From Sphingobium fluviale (GTDB lineage Bacteria; Pseudomonadota; Alphaproteobacteria; Sphingomonadales; Sphingomonadaceae): 64,000 bases of DNA. How positions within the stretch are numbered: position 1 is the stretch's first letter; every line of letters starts with the position of its first letter. The stretch spans positions 79,087 through 143,086 of the forward strand of contig NZ_SBKP01000009.1 of NCBI RefSeq assembly GCF_004122115.1. Direction: 5' to 3'. A program made the position numbers and the translations under genes. This document shows, one piece after another, positions 52,366 to 61,299 of the stretch. The notes beneath the pieces were generated by a model. That model was given only the letters and a program-made list of their open reading frames with translations, was not told where the DNA came from and made no database searches.

Positions 52366-54654
52366 TTACAGCCTCCAACCCATTTCCAACAGGAAGGTGC
52401 GCTGGGGATAGGGGTGGAAGACCCAGGCGCGGTTGTTGGAAATATTGTCCACGCCCGCAGACAGGCGGAAATGCGCGGAAATATCCCAGTTTACGCGCGC
52501 ATCCAGCGCAAACAGCTCTGAGGTATATCCAAATGTATCGCCCCGCTGGAGGCCGAACAGGTCGGTATTCGGGCGGCTGGCATAGCGCATGCCGAGCGCG
52601 GTTTGCACGGTATCGCTCACCGAATAGCGCAGATTCGCGTTGATGCGCCAGCGCGGAATACGCGGGAATTGGACGCCTTCCGCCGCACTATTTGCGCGAT
52701 TACGCAGTGTTTTGCTGTCAATCCACGCCACATTCGCTTCGATATCCATACCCGGAAGCGGCCAGTCCTTCGTCTCGGCAATCGCCTCCACGCCCCATTG
52801 GCGGGTGCGGTCGATATTCTTGAAGCCAGAGCGGATCACATTATTCTGGTTGAAGCCGGAGAAGGAAAAGATCGTATCCTTCACCCGCTGGTAAAAGACC
52901 GAGCCGGTGAGCGTGACCGGACCCAGATCGCGCCGCACCAGCAGATTGGCGTCCCTGCTTTTCTCCGGTTTCAGATTGATGTCAAAGCTGTTGGGATCGA
53001 AATTGCCGAGGCTGTCGAGGCTGCCCTGATATAGCTCGCCTACGGTGGGGAAGCGGGTCGCCAAGGCGAGGCTGAGTTGCAGCACCGTGCCATCAAGGTC
53101 GATCTGGCCGGAGAGGGTGGGGCTGAGCGCGGTATCGTGACGTGACGCATACTGATAGTTGAGCGAGGGCGTTAGCAGCCCGCCATCATAAGCGCGCCAG
53201 TCATCATAGCGCAGACCCGCTGTTATCTGTGCATCCGGCGTGATGTGCCACACATCTTCTGCCCATGCGGAGAGGATGCGGGTTTTGCCATAGGTTTCGG
53301 TTGTCAGCGCAGTGATGCTTGCCCTGCTGCGCCAGTTGCCTAAGCTATAGTTGCGCGTGTCGGTGCGATAGAAGCTCGCCGTGCTGCCGAGCGCGACCTC
53401 ATGCGCGGCTCCTTTCCGCTCTATCGCAACATCGGCGGTCCACCAGCCGGTCGGGCCAGCTTCGGCCAGACGTCCGGCTTTGTTGTCGCGCCCTGCGATG
53501 TAGCCGTTGGAGGTGAAGCCTTTGCTGGTCACGATCTGATAGGTGGAGAGCGCGGCGCGCGCCTCCCAGCCGTTGCCCAGCTCCGCGCCGATCTTGGCGC
53601 CCAGCAGAAACTCGTCGCGTTTGGTGATCGACCAGTTGGCGCCTGATGCGGTGTAGTTGGTGCTGCCGATCCTGACCGCGCCCTCGCACACCGCATTGCC
53701 TGCCGTGTCGCGCAGATAGCAATCGGGTGCGTGCTGATCGTCCTTGTTGTTCCACCAAGCGAAGAGCAGCTGGCCCGTGATCGCGCCATCGTCGTAACTG
53801 ATTTTGATCTTGCCCTGTTTCTGGGTGATGAGCGCGGGCGATTGCGCTGCGAAGACCGGGCTGGTGGGTGTGCCGGGCGAGTTGGGAATAGCCGATCCCG
53901 CTGCAATGGCCTCAAGCTGCTTGGGGTCGACGATGGCGCCGGTCACGGGCGTGGTCCCCGCGCCGCCGGGCGTCAGCCCATAAAAGCTCATCGGTTGGCC
54001 CTCGTTCCTGAAATAGCGCGCCGTCACGCGGAGCGACCATGGCCCGTCCTTCTGTTTCAGGCCAAAGCCCGCTTCTGCCGAGCCGCCCCAATAGCTGTCA
54101 TCGGTGCTGAACTGCCTGTAGGGCTGGACCATGCCCTGCACCTTTGCGAAGGCCTCCGTTTCCTTGGGGCTGCGCGTGGTGATGTTGACGATGCCGCCCA
54201 TCGAATTGCCGACATAGCGGGAGGAATAGGGGCCGTAGACGATGTCAAACTGTTGCACCTCGCCGGGGCCGACCACGCCCCATTTGGGCGAGAAGCCAAA
54301 GGAATTGCCGAGGAAGTTCGATACGACGAACCCATCGACCATCACCAGCGTGCGTGCACTTTGCGTCGAGTGGGTGCCGCGAAAGCCGGGGACGCCGTTG
54401 CTGTCTCCCGAATAGCGTTTGCGCACGAAGAAATTGGGCGCGTATTTCATCAGGTCTTCGGTGTTGAAGGCGTTGATGGCGCTGAACTGCTCCTCGCCCA
54501 GCGAGACGGCGAGGCCGCGCGGGGCGATCTCTATCGGGGCATCGCGCTGCCCGACGACGAGGATGGCGTCGGGCGCGTCTGCTGGTGCGTCATCGGCAAA
54601 AGCGGGGGTGGACAGGCAAAGGGCAACCGCGAGGGCGGCATAAGAGGTCTTCAT
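52366..54654 (-). CDS. TonB-dependent receptor (metal or siderophore uptake)
   Basis: A 762-residue outer-membrane receptor with a signal peptide ending PAFAD, a TonB box near DAILVVGQ, a plug (NTEDLMKYAPNFFVRKR, GFRGTHSTQSARTLVMVDG cut short, YGPYSSRYVGNSMGGIVNI) and a beta-barrel ending in an aromatic-rich FLLEMGWRL. It lies between a DUF2946 gene and a PepSY reductase gene; that set of three is found for copper- or iron-related uptake. The ligand itself cannot be read. Confidence 0.9.
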   Translation of the reverse strand: MKTSYAALAVALCLSTPAFADDAPADAPDAILVVGQRDAPIEIAPRGLAVSLGEEQFSAINAFNTEDLMKYAPNFFVRKRYSGDSNGVPGFRGTHSTQSARTLVMVDGFVVSNFLGNSFGFSPKWGVVGPGEVQQFDIVYGPYSSRYVGNSMGGIVNITTRSPKETEAFAKVQGMVQPYRQFSTDDSYWGGSAEAGFGLKQKDGPWSLRVTARYFRNEGQPMSFYGLTPGGAGTTPVTGAIVDPKQLEAIAAGSAIPNSPGTPTSPVFAAQSPALITQKQGKIKISYDDGAITGQLLFAWWNNKDDQHAPDCYLRDTAGNAVCEGAVRIGSTNYTASGANWSITKRDEFLLGAKIGAELGNGWEARAALSTYQIVTSKGFTSNGYIAGRDNKAGRLAEAGPTGWWTADVAIERKGAAHEVALGSTASFYRTDTRNYSLGNWRSRASITALTTETYGKTRILSAWAEDVWHITPDAQITAGLRYDDWRAYDGGLLTPSLNYQYASRHDTALSPTLSGQIDLDGTVLQLSLALATRFPTVGELYQGSLDSLGNFDPNSFDINLKPEKSRDANLLVRRDLGPVTLTGSVFYQRVKDTIFSFSGFNQNNVIRSGFKNIDRTRQWGVEAIAETKDWPLPGMDIEANVAWIDSKTLRNRANSAAEGVQFPRIPRWRINANLRYSVSDTVQTALGMRYASRPNTDLFGLQRGDTFGYTSELFALDARVNWDISAHFRLSAGVDNISNNRAWVFHPYPQRTFLLEMGWRL

Positions 54655-54737
54655 GAGAAACGATCCTGAACAATAGGGCAGATCGCTCGGCGGCGCGCGG
54701 ATATGCGCTGGTCCGTCGGCGTGGCGTGGCTATGGGT

Positions 54738-55136
54738 TCAGGCGGCGCGCGGCGGCCCGCGCAGCGGCGGGCGCAGATGGGGCGTTTGGCCCCGGAGCGT
54801 TAGGGTGCGCGGGGCGAACCCGGCCGCGAGGATGAAGAGCAGCGCCAGCGCGAGAAGCGGCGCGCCCGCGCCCGAAAGCGCCGCCATGGAAAGCGCGGTG
54901 AAGGCGCAAGGCTCATCCGTCGGCGCTTTTTCAGGCGCGTGCTCGCCGTTCATGGGCACCGCGATGGCGATGTTCTTGTGAGTGATGCCATCAAGGCAGA
55001 GCTGGACCGAGAGAAACTTCTGCCCGCCGCCCGCCATATAGCCCTGCGGGATCAATGCCTTCACGGCAAGCGCACACGCCAGCAGCAGCAGGGCGATGGC
55101 GCGATGGTCGCGAATCAGGGCGCGGAGCAGGCTCAC
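54738..55136 (-). CDS. DUF2946 family protein
   Basis: A 132-residue protein with an N-terminal membrane segment (AIALLLLACALAVKALIP), a Cys pair separated by a long loop (QLCLDGITHK and EPCAFTALSM), and a second hydrophobic stretch near residues 90-108. These are marks of DUF2946, often encoded with copper- or iron-related TonB receptors. It is the first gene of the DUF2946-receptor-PepSY operon, 83 bases ahead of the receptor. The Cys residues may bind a metal; this is inference. Confidence 0.75.
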   Translation of the reverse strand: MSLLRALIRDHRAIALLLLACALAVKALIPQGYMAGGGQKFLSVQLCLDGITHKNIAIAVPMNGEHAPEKAPTDEPCAFTALSMAALSGAGAPLLALALLFILAAGFAPRTLTLRGQTPHLRPPLRGPPRAA

Positions 55137-55194
55137 GGCTCGTGCCTTTAAGCGCGAGAGGTGGCGATGTCATCCTTTTTAAGCGGGCGTTGCC

Positions 55195-55578
55195 CTAATG
55201 CCGGTAGAGCGGGCGCAGCGCGTATTTGCCATCCTGATAGCCGCCAAAGAGACCGGCGATCGCGGGGTGTTCCACCGGCTCGTCGCTGTCATCCACGACC
55301 AGGTTCTGCTGGCTGACATAGGCGATATAGCTACCCTCGCTGTTTTCCGCGAGCAGGTGATAGAAGGGCTGGTCCTTCGCCGGGCGCATCTCTTCGGGGA
55401 TCGCCTCATACCACTCGTCGCTGTTGGCGAACACGGGATCGATATCGAACACCACGCCGCGAAAGCCGAACAGCTTGTGCTGCACCACATCGCCGATGCT
55501 GAAGCGGGCGTGGGCGACATTGGGGGCGGGAACGGGGCGGGGCGCGCCTGTTGCAAACTGGGGGAATGTCCGGTCCAT
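55195..55578 (-). CDS. hspQ: Heat shock protein HspQ
   Basis: A 127-residue protein with the HspQ (YccV) core: ARFSIGDVVQHKLFGFRGVVFDIDP (short form RFSIGDVVQHK), QPFYHLLAENSEGSYIAYVSQQNL cut here, and the closing DGKYALRPLYRH. HspQ marks substrates for Lon and was first found for DnaA turnover. ATG 55578 gives a family-like start. No heat-shock promoter was seen. Confidence 0.9.
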   Translation of the reverse strand: MDRTFPQFATGAPRPVPAPNVAHARFSIGDVVQHKLFGFRGVVFDIDPVFANSDEWYEAIPEEMRPAKDQPFYHLLAENSEGSYIAYVSQQNLVVDDSDEPVEHPAIAGLFGGYQDGKYALRPLYRH

Positions 55579-55784
55579 GCCAACAATGTAGGGACTGATG
55601 CCCCGCATACAAGAAATTTTGCGCGCGGAAGGCGTAACCCGGCTCATACCTCAAGAAAAAGTGCCGCGCGGCGCTTGGCAAAACCCCTGCGCTCGGTTAA
55701 GTGCCGCCGCTCGACCCGCTATGGATGTTGGCGGAACCGGCGGACGAGGGCGCGTTTTCGCTCCTTCCACGCCCGCCCCGGCCC

Positions 55785-55874
55785 GGAGAGGTGGCAGAGT
55801 GGTCGAATGCGCCGCACTCGAAATGCGGTTTACGGGCAACCGTAACGTGGGTTCGAATCCCACCCTCTCCGCCA
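55785..55874 (+). tRNA. tRNA-Ser (anticodon CGA)
   Basis: A class II tRNA: acceptor GGAGAGG (55785-55791) pairs with CCTCTCC (55864-55870), then G and an encoded CCA. Anticodon stem CCGCA/TGCGG holds loop CTCGAAA with CGA at 55819-55821, a long variable arm (ACGGGCAACCGT) follows, and the T-loop has TTCGAAT. It decodes UCG. The integrase gene begins 40 bases later, so the 3' half is the probable integration site. Confidence 0.97.
55850..55874. other. Putative attachment site in the tRNA-Ser 3' end
   Basis: The T-arm and acceptor end of tRNA-Ser, next to a tyrosine recombinase gene, are the standard crossover place. A second copy of this end (with CCCACCCTCTCCGCCA) is not found to the right within the window, so the island must continue past the edge. 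Confidence 0.45.
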
Positions 55875-55913
55875 TTTCTTGCAAAAAGGACGAAATTCTG
55901 CCATAGGTGGCGG

Positions 55914-57581
55914 ATGTCCAATGTTTCAGATCACGACTTGATACAAAAGCCTGATACAAAAGGCGGAGATGAGTTGGTGCGTGGCCTTGGCCTAAGAAGG
56001 CGCGGAAACAGTTGGGAATATCGCCGAGGCGTGCCTCTGCGGCTGCGAGAAATTGTTGGTCACCGAGAGATAGTGAAATCCTTTGGGGACATTTCCTATG
56101 CTGATGCAAAGCGGGATGCCGCCATCTGGCGTGTAAATACTGATGCCCAGTTTTTGGATGCTGAGCGGAAGCTTAGGAATAGGACGTTTCTAGGAGACCT
56201 CTCCGATGCGGAGATCAAAGCGATAGCCCGGCGCTATTTTGCTGTGCTAGAGGAGGAGGTCTTTGACCCAATCTCCGAGACCGAACGTCTCAGGCGCAAG
56301 GAAGAGAATGCTCGCGAATTGTATGAGATATTAAGTTCTGGGGGGCCGGAAGACCCCGCTATTCAGGCCATCGCACGTGGTGCAGCTAATCTCGCTGGCG
56401 TAACGACTGAAGGCGCGGGGAAGAAATTTTTCCTTTTAAGCGAAGCGGTTCACTCAGCCTGTTTGGAACATCATCGCCGTCAGGCTGACCGTTTAGGCGG
56501 TAAGCAGGAAGTGATATACAATCCGGCTTTTGATGACGCCAAAGTAAATGAAGTCTTGAAGGTGGCAAATCAGGGGCCAAAGCTAGCAGAACTAATCGAC
56601 TTATGGGAAAAAGACGGGGATAGGGCACCAAAGTCCATCTCAAAAATGAAGTCGGTCGTGAATGACTTCAAGCAGGTTGTCGGCGATCTCGGTGCTATGC
56701 AGATCGGGCCTGACCAAATTCAAGCCTACAAGGTCCATTTGATGCAGACAAATTTGTCGCCCAAGACTAAGGCTGACAAATTGAACATGATGCAAGCACT
56801 ATTCAGTGCGGCTAAGAACAATCGTTTGATATCCGAAAATCCGTGTTCGGGCATTCGCGTGGCAATCCCAAAGAATGTGCCAAAGCCCCGTGTTCCCTTC
56901 TCGGTAGCCGATCTTACCAAGTTTTTTTCTGGTCCCGTGCACACGAAAAATGTCCGTCCCGAAGCTGGGCGGGGTGAAGCGGCTTACTGGCTGCCTATCC
57001 TTTCATTGTATACAGGTGGACGGCTTAATGAATTGGGCCAGTTGCATGTCTCGGATATTGAGGAAGAAGCATATGTGGGCGAGGATGACACGGAGCAAAG
57101 CACTACGGTGATTTGGTTTAGAAGTGATGGTGGTGAGGGAAAGCGTATGAAAAACGCATTTAGCCGTCGCCGCATCCCCATGCACCGCGACCTGATAAAG
57201 CTCGGTTTCATGCAATTTGTAAACGAGGCAAGGCGCAAAGGCCAAATTCGACTATTCCATGATCTTCCTATGCCCAAGCAAGGTAGTGTAACTCATACCT
57301 ATACGAAATGGTTCGGGCGATACCTCAGGTTTAAATGCGAGATACTGGATAAGCGACTGACTTTTCATTCCTTTCGGCATTTTTTCAAAGATAATTGCCG
57401 CCGCTGTGGCATCCCTATGGAAGATCATTATGCGCTTACAGGGCACAAGCCCGCAGATGAGGGTGCAGGCTACGGTAACGATGACTATCCGATTGATGGG
57501 CTGGTAAGGGCGATAGAACGATATCGCGTGCTGGGTTTTGTATTACCGCCCCGGCCTCCCAGCCTTTCGGATGACAGCTAA
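55914..57581 (+). CDS. Site-specific tyrosine recombinase (integrase)
   Basis: A 555-residue integrase with an N-terminal DUF6538-like region (LGLRRRGNSWEYRRGVP), an SAM-like core-binding domain (residues about 215-300) and the catalytic domain. Catalytic Arg lies in LYTGGRLNELGQL, the HxxR in FHSFRHFFKDN, His in ALTGHK and the Tyr probably in GAGYGND. It lies directly beside tRNA-Ser, pointing away from it. ATG 55914 is chosen; the frame runs back through the tRNA, where it cannot be coding. It is the island's own integrase. Confidence 0.92.
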   Translation: MSNVSDHDLIQKPDTKGGDELVRGLGLRRRGNSWEYRRGVPLRLREIVGHREIVKSFGDISYADAKRDAAIWRVNTDAQFLDAERKLRNRTFLGDLSDAEIKAIARRYFAVLEEEVFDPISETERLRRKEENARELYEILSSGGPEDPAIQAIARGAANLAGVTTEGAGKKFFLLSEAVHSACLEHHRRQADRLGGKQEVIYNPAFDDAKVNEVLKVANQGPKLAELIDLWEKDGDRAPKSISKMKSVVNDFKQVVGDLGAMQIGPDQIQAYKVHLMQTNLSPKTKADKLNMMQALFSAAKNNRLISENPCSGIRVAIPKNVPKPRVPFSVADLTKFFSGPVHTKNVRPEAGRGEAAYWLPILSLYTGGRLNELGQLHVSDIEEEAYVGEDDTEQSTTVIWFRSDGGEGKRMKNAFSRRRIPMHRDLIKLGFMQFVNEARRKGQIRLFHDLPMPKQGSVTHTYTKWFGRYLRFKCEILDKRLTFHSFRHFFKDNCRRCGIPMEDHYALTGHKPADEGAGYGNDDYPIDGLVRAIERYRVLGFVLPPRPPSLSDDS

Positions 57582-57636
57582 TTATGTTCTCGAATGGACA
57601 TTAAAGCCATAAACGAACTGAACAGGACACGGAAAG

Positions 57637-57957
57637 ATGGGAACGAAGAGCGCATGGACACCTGAGCGTAGGGCGCGACAGGCCCAGATCATCAGGCAGA
57701 CGCAGCCATGGTTGCACTCGACCGGACCTCAAACGGAAGCGGGTAAGGCAATCTCGTCGCACAATGCTCAGCTTCGGCCAGAGATTTGGCAATTGCGGGC
57801 GATGCTTGCTGAGGCCCGCATTCATGTATGCTTTCTACATGGTCGCCTGCGTATGCCTTCGTGGCCAAAGGCGAGGGGATCAAAAGGGCGGTCTTCTATC
57901 GGGGAAGCAATCGTAGACCAGCTGCCACAACGGTCACACCGACGCAGGCGGAGGTGA
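57637..57957 (+). CDS. Small hypothetical protein of the integrase-associated type
   Basis: A 106-residue ORF. Its first 50 residues (AWTPERRARQAQIIRQTQPW, then STGPQTEAGKAISSHNA) match a small protein family of unknown function common beside integrases and on plasmids of alphaproteobacteria. The part after residue 65 is rich in Arg/Ser and unlike the family, so a frameshift near the end is possible. It lies 55 bases after the integrase. Confidence 0.55.
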   Translation: MGTKSAWTPERRARQAQIIRQTQPWLHSTGPQTEAGKAISSHNAQLRPEIWQLRAMLAEARIHVCFLHGRLRMPSWPKARGSKGRSSIGEAIVDQLPQRSHRRRRR

Positions 57958-57969
57958 TCCTCCACCTGC
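57944..57969. terminator. Hairpin between the small ORF and the nuclease gene
   Basis: GCAGG-C-GGAGG, loop TGAT, CCTCC-A-CCTGC: an 11-base stem with one mismatch. It lies at the ends of two convergent genes and lacks a T-run. Confidence 0.4.
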
Positions 57970-57987
57970 AACATGTTGCAAATTGGA

Positions 57988-59166
57988 TCAGGCGAGGCGC
58001 TGCAACCGGGGCCGGAAACTGTTGACGAACTGATTAGCGGCCTTCGCCATCCATTCGCGCTGTGCTGCCTCGGACGCCTCGTCCCACGGTTGAGGCGAGC
58101 GATGGGTTAAGCTCACACTGGCCACATCGTCATCGCGCCATTGCGGTGCATCCAGCCCAGCCGAGATGAACTCTTCTGCTATGGATTGCTCACCAGCGCG
58201 CAGTTCCGAGTATATCGCTGCACCTTCAGAGCTGGAAAAACGTATCTGCGCGCCCAAGCCTCCTTCGCTGCTGCTCCGATATACATTGACGTAGAGATTG
58301 GCGGGCAGGGGAACACGCACCCAGCCGACGCCACCATTACGGGCCTGCGGCTGACCGGGATCGTCAAAACGCATCTCGGCGATGAGGCGTTCGGAAAACT
58401 TCTTCCAAGCCGCTCCTGTGTCAGATGGGCCACGCGAACTGGCAATGGTCGCAATGCGTTCTACCGGCATGACGGCGTCGATAGTGATGCCCGGCACCTC
58501 GCTGCGGATCACATGTCGCTCGACTGTCACCGTCTGCGCCAATATGCGGGGATGGACAATCGTCTGATCGGCACAGCGATATTCGGCGAACTCGACCAGC
58601 CCAAACGAGAAGGCCAGCCCCGGTTGATCGCGCAGATATTCACCGATGCGCTGTGTCCCCTCTGCGATGCCGTCGCCGACCACAAGCAACAGGAAGCGAC
58701 CAGCCGCCAGATCACGCGAGACCCGATCCACGAAATCGGCCTCAGATAATATGCTGCCAGCTTTACGGGCCAGATCGTATAGCACGTTGCCTTGCCGCTT
58801 CGTGGCAATGGATACCTGCCGCTGGAGGTCTTCATAGCCGTAGCGGCTCAGTTCGCGGGCATAATCCAATATCTGCCCCACCACCTCCCGGCGCGCCTGC
58901 GGATTGCGCCATAGCTTACATTCTACGACAATGAGCCGTCCGTTCTCGTCGATCAGCAGCACGTCAACAAAGCCCACGCCGGGAATGCTGAGTTCGATGG
59001 TAACGGTTGCCACGGTGCCGTAGCTGGGATCGATGTCATGCACGGGCAGCAGTGCGGGGTGAGCGGCAATCAGATCGCGGAGATCGGCCTCGCGGCGGGC
59101 CTCACCATGCGGTATGCGGTGGACAAGGCGGATGTCTGCATCGGCATCGATGATGGCGAGGCTCAT
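57988..59166 (-). CDS. PD-(D/E)XK nuclease-like protein
   Basis: A 392-residue protein. The N-terminal domain shows a nuclease centre: Glu26, Asp68 (GFVDVLLID), Glu82-Cys-Lys84 (IVVECKLWRN) and Gln in VVGQILDYAREL. This order fits NucS/DUF91-like and VRR-type PD-(D/E)XK enzymes. The C-terminal 200 residues (ILAQTVTVERHVIRSEVPG, WKKFSERLIAEM and VRVPLPANLYVNVYR) resemble DUF4268-like regions of restriction-type proteins. The start overlaps the PDZ protein stop by ATGA. A role in defence or repair is inferred from fold and place only. Confidence 0.75.
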   Translation of the reverse strand: MSLAIIDADADIRLVHRIPHGEARREADLRDLIAAHPALLPVHDIDPSYGTVATVTIELSIPGVGFVDVLLIDENGRLIVVECKLWRNPQARREVVGQILDYARELSRYGYEDLQRQVSIATKRQGNVLYDLARKAGSILSEADFVDRVSRDLAAGRFLLLVVGDGIAEGTQRIGEYLRDQPGLAFSFGLVEFAEYRCADQTIVHPRILAQTVTVERHVIRSEVPGITIDAVMPVERIATIASSRGPSDTGAAWKKFSERLIAEMRFDDPGQPQARNGGVGWVRVPLPANLYVNVYRSSSEGGLGAQIRFSSSEGAAIYSELRAGEQSIAEEFISAGLDAPQWRDDDVASVSLTHRSPQPWDEASEAAQREWMAKAANQFVNSFRPRLQRLA

Positions 59167-59867
59167 TGCGCAGGCACCGTGATGGTCTTACCGCCGATCA
59201 TGTCGAGGTTAATGGGGCCATTCGCCCCGGCAAGCATCTGCTCTATCGCGGAGGCAGGCATGCCCTTGATGGCGATGCCGTTGATGCGCGTTATGACCAT
59301 GCCGGACTGGATGCCTGCTTTTGCACCGGAACTGCCGTCCGTAACATTGTTAATATAGGCACCATCCGGCATCATGGTGAGGCTGAGACCCAAAGGAGCT
59401 GCGCTGGCCGGTGCATTGTCGCTAGGTGCGGCTGGGAACATGCCGTGGCGGCAAGCGTCCGAAACCATGTCATAGCCAGTGGCTTTGCCCAGCTCGACAT
59501 AGAGCACCTGATCGTAATCTATGACGATGGCAAACAGCGTGTCGCCGACATAGCCGCCAAAGCTGTTCTTGCTGTTGACGATGCCGCAGGTGGAATAGCC
59601 ATACACCCTTTTGTGCATGAAGGGCGTGAAGCCGCGCTGTTTATATCCGTAGGGCCATTTGAATTGCGCTGAGGACGGATCGATAAGGCGCGCTCGCACC
59701 GCTGCCTCGCCAAGCTCCTTGTAGCGTTTCCAATCTGGGGGCGGACCATAACTGTCGGCTACTATCGGCTCCTTCTTGGCCCATGCAGGCGATGCGATGG
59801 CAAGCGGTGCCATGGCAAGAACCAGTGCAGTCCAGCCGCGAAGGAAAGGTCGATATGTCTTCGTCAC
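59163..59867 (-). CDS. Exported PDZ-domain protein
   Basis: A 234-residue protein from GTG 59867. The signal peptide (FLRGWTALVLAMAPLAIASPAWA) is followed by a region with two Cys (YSTCGIVNSKNSF, SDACRHGMFP) and a C-terminal PDZ domain (NVTDGSSGAKAGIQSGMVITRINGIAI, kept short: AKAGIQSGMVITRIN). It overlaps the nuclease gene by four bases, which is odd because this protein should be periplasmic and the nuclease cytoplasmic. No protease domain is present. Confidence 0.72.
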   Translation of the reverse strand: MTKTYRPFLRGWTALVLAMAPLAIASPAWAKKEPIVADSYGPPPDWKRYKELGEAAVRARLIDPSSAQFKWPYGYKQRGFTPFMHKRVYGYSTCGIVNSKNSFGGYVGDTLFAIVIDYDQVLYVELGKATGYDMVSDACRHGMFPAAPSDNAPASAAPLGLSLTMMPDGAYINNVTDGSSGAKAGIQSGMVITRINGIAIKGMPASAIEQMLAGANGPINLDMIGGKTITVPAQ

Positions 59868-60304
59868 TGCGTCACCCCCAAATGGCGACGCTGGCCCTCG
59901 GCTTTCTCGTCGCACCTATGTCCACTTGGGGCGACGGCCAAAGCCGGATGTTGGAAACCTACTCATCATAGGCGCATGCGCCTTTACCGGCGGACCGGCT
60001 GGACATGCGCGCATGCCACCCGGCCTCCGAATTTCGGTGACCGAGCTTGATGAGAGGGGTTTCCATGCCCCACTCCCCGGCTTTCACGAGGAGCGAGCTG
60101 AGATTGCGTGTTCAGTCACGCAACGCAAGCTGAAAATGTGCGCTGACAAAGGGAGCAGTCCAACGAACATGAACGCACTGGCTGGAAGCGCACCAAAATC
60201 GCATATTTTGATAGGGTAATCATGACTGGCTTTGGCGATTGTCGGCTTAAAGCGGACTGACCAGACACGACAATATATTAGCCATGACTTTATCGACAAT
60301 TCTT
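59868..60304. other. Intergenic region without a recognised gene
   Basis: About 440 bases. Short open frames exist on the plus strand but lack family features or ribosome sites. It should contain the promoter of the PDZ-nuclease pair near its left end. GC content falls towards the right. Confidence 0.4.
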
Positions 60305-61078
60305 CTAAGTCGTTCCATCTAGCGCGCCGAGCATTCGCTGACCGAGCAACTCCACAGTGGCAAAGTCCGCTAACACCTGAGCGTGAAAAACTATGGGCGG
60401 TCGATCAGTATTGAGCGAATGCTGCATCCAAGGGCGAAACGAGCACAAGCTATCGCGCTCACGTTGCAACCTCGTATGCCCCTCAAAGTCATATCGCATC
60501 AGTGCCACGTGAGCTTCATGTTCAAGTTTTTGATATTCCTCGATCTTTTCCGGCGGGATAGTGAACGGTGGTATATAAAGAGGAATACGATGTCCTAATG
60601 AATGGCGAAATGCTTCCAAATATCCAAACCACTCATCGCTATCTCGTAATAGTTGTTGAAACTCAGGCGGAAATGATTGTCGGACGTGGTCCTTATCAGC
60701 CGTTAGCCCGATCCTCCCATTAGGTAGCGGACGATTATTTGAACCAACTACGTTGCGCTCGTGAACCCAAACAAAAGCTAGGTTATCTAATGCGCCGAAA
60801 ACGTTGAATACAAATGCCTGAACATGGATTGTGATTGTATCTATAAGCGTCCTATCGGGCAATCCTGCGAAATCTGGCGGCAAAACTTCATAGATCGTTT
60901 TGATGCAATGTCTAAGGGTGCCCAAGCGTCTACAAAACCCGTTGATTGAATATTCCTCTGCCGTGGCAGAATTATATTTACGAGACATGTAGCTTTGTAT
61001 GAGCGATTGAGCGCGCCCCTCTACCGTTCCGGCGGTTTCGATCAGCTCGACAATTTGGTCTGGAGTAAAAACCGGCAT
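60305..61078 (-). CDS. HEPN-motif hypothetical protein
   Basis: A 257-residue helical protein with no named family that I recognise. Residues 158-163 read RHSLGH, an Rx4H as in HEPN ribonucleases, and the segment before it is helical (LLRDSDEWFGYLEAF); a second block, FGALDNLAFVWVHE, has the buried-helix look of HEPN dimers. Many HEPN proteins are toxins or defence effectors, but the match is short. Low GC and its place in the island fit transfer. Start at ATG 61078 is chosen; ATG 61123 is possible. It is divergent from the PLD-like gene. Confidence 0.6.
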   Translation of the reverse strand: MPVFTPDQIVELIETAGTVEGRAQSLIQSYMSRKYNSATAEEYSINGFCRRLGTLRHCIKTIYEVLPPDFAGLPDRTLIDTITIHVQAFVFNVFGALDNLAFVWVHERNVVGSNNRPLPNGRIGLTADKDHVRQSFPPEFQQLLRDSDEWFGYLEAFRHSLGHRIPLYIPPFTIPPEKIEEYQKLEHEAHVALMRYDFEGHTRLQRERDSLCSFRPWMQHSLNTDRPPIVFHAQVLADFATVELLGQRMLGALDGTT

Positions 61079-61299
61079 TTTGGAGCATTCTCTTGGCGAT
61101 ATAAGCCGAATATTGTCTACACGCATAACCGACAAGATTTTTAGGACGAAATCCGTGCCCACTTGCTGAAAGAGGGTGGGAGAATAATATTGGATAGGCT
61201 CCGAACGGACATTGCGGGCCTTCGTTCTGGGGTGCATTATGGCTATATGGGGTGGAAGACGGCCTAGTTGACAACGTTGCGGATGGAGAACACGGGGGC

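Noticed and set aside
53731..54669. 312-codon plus-strand frame opposite the second TonB receptor
   Set aside because: The receptor has signal, plug and barrel features; the mirror frame has no family features.
59776..60219. Plus-strand open frame left of the HEPN gene
   Set aside because: It starts opposite the PDZ gene's signal peptide and shows no motif or ribosome site; treated as non-coding.
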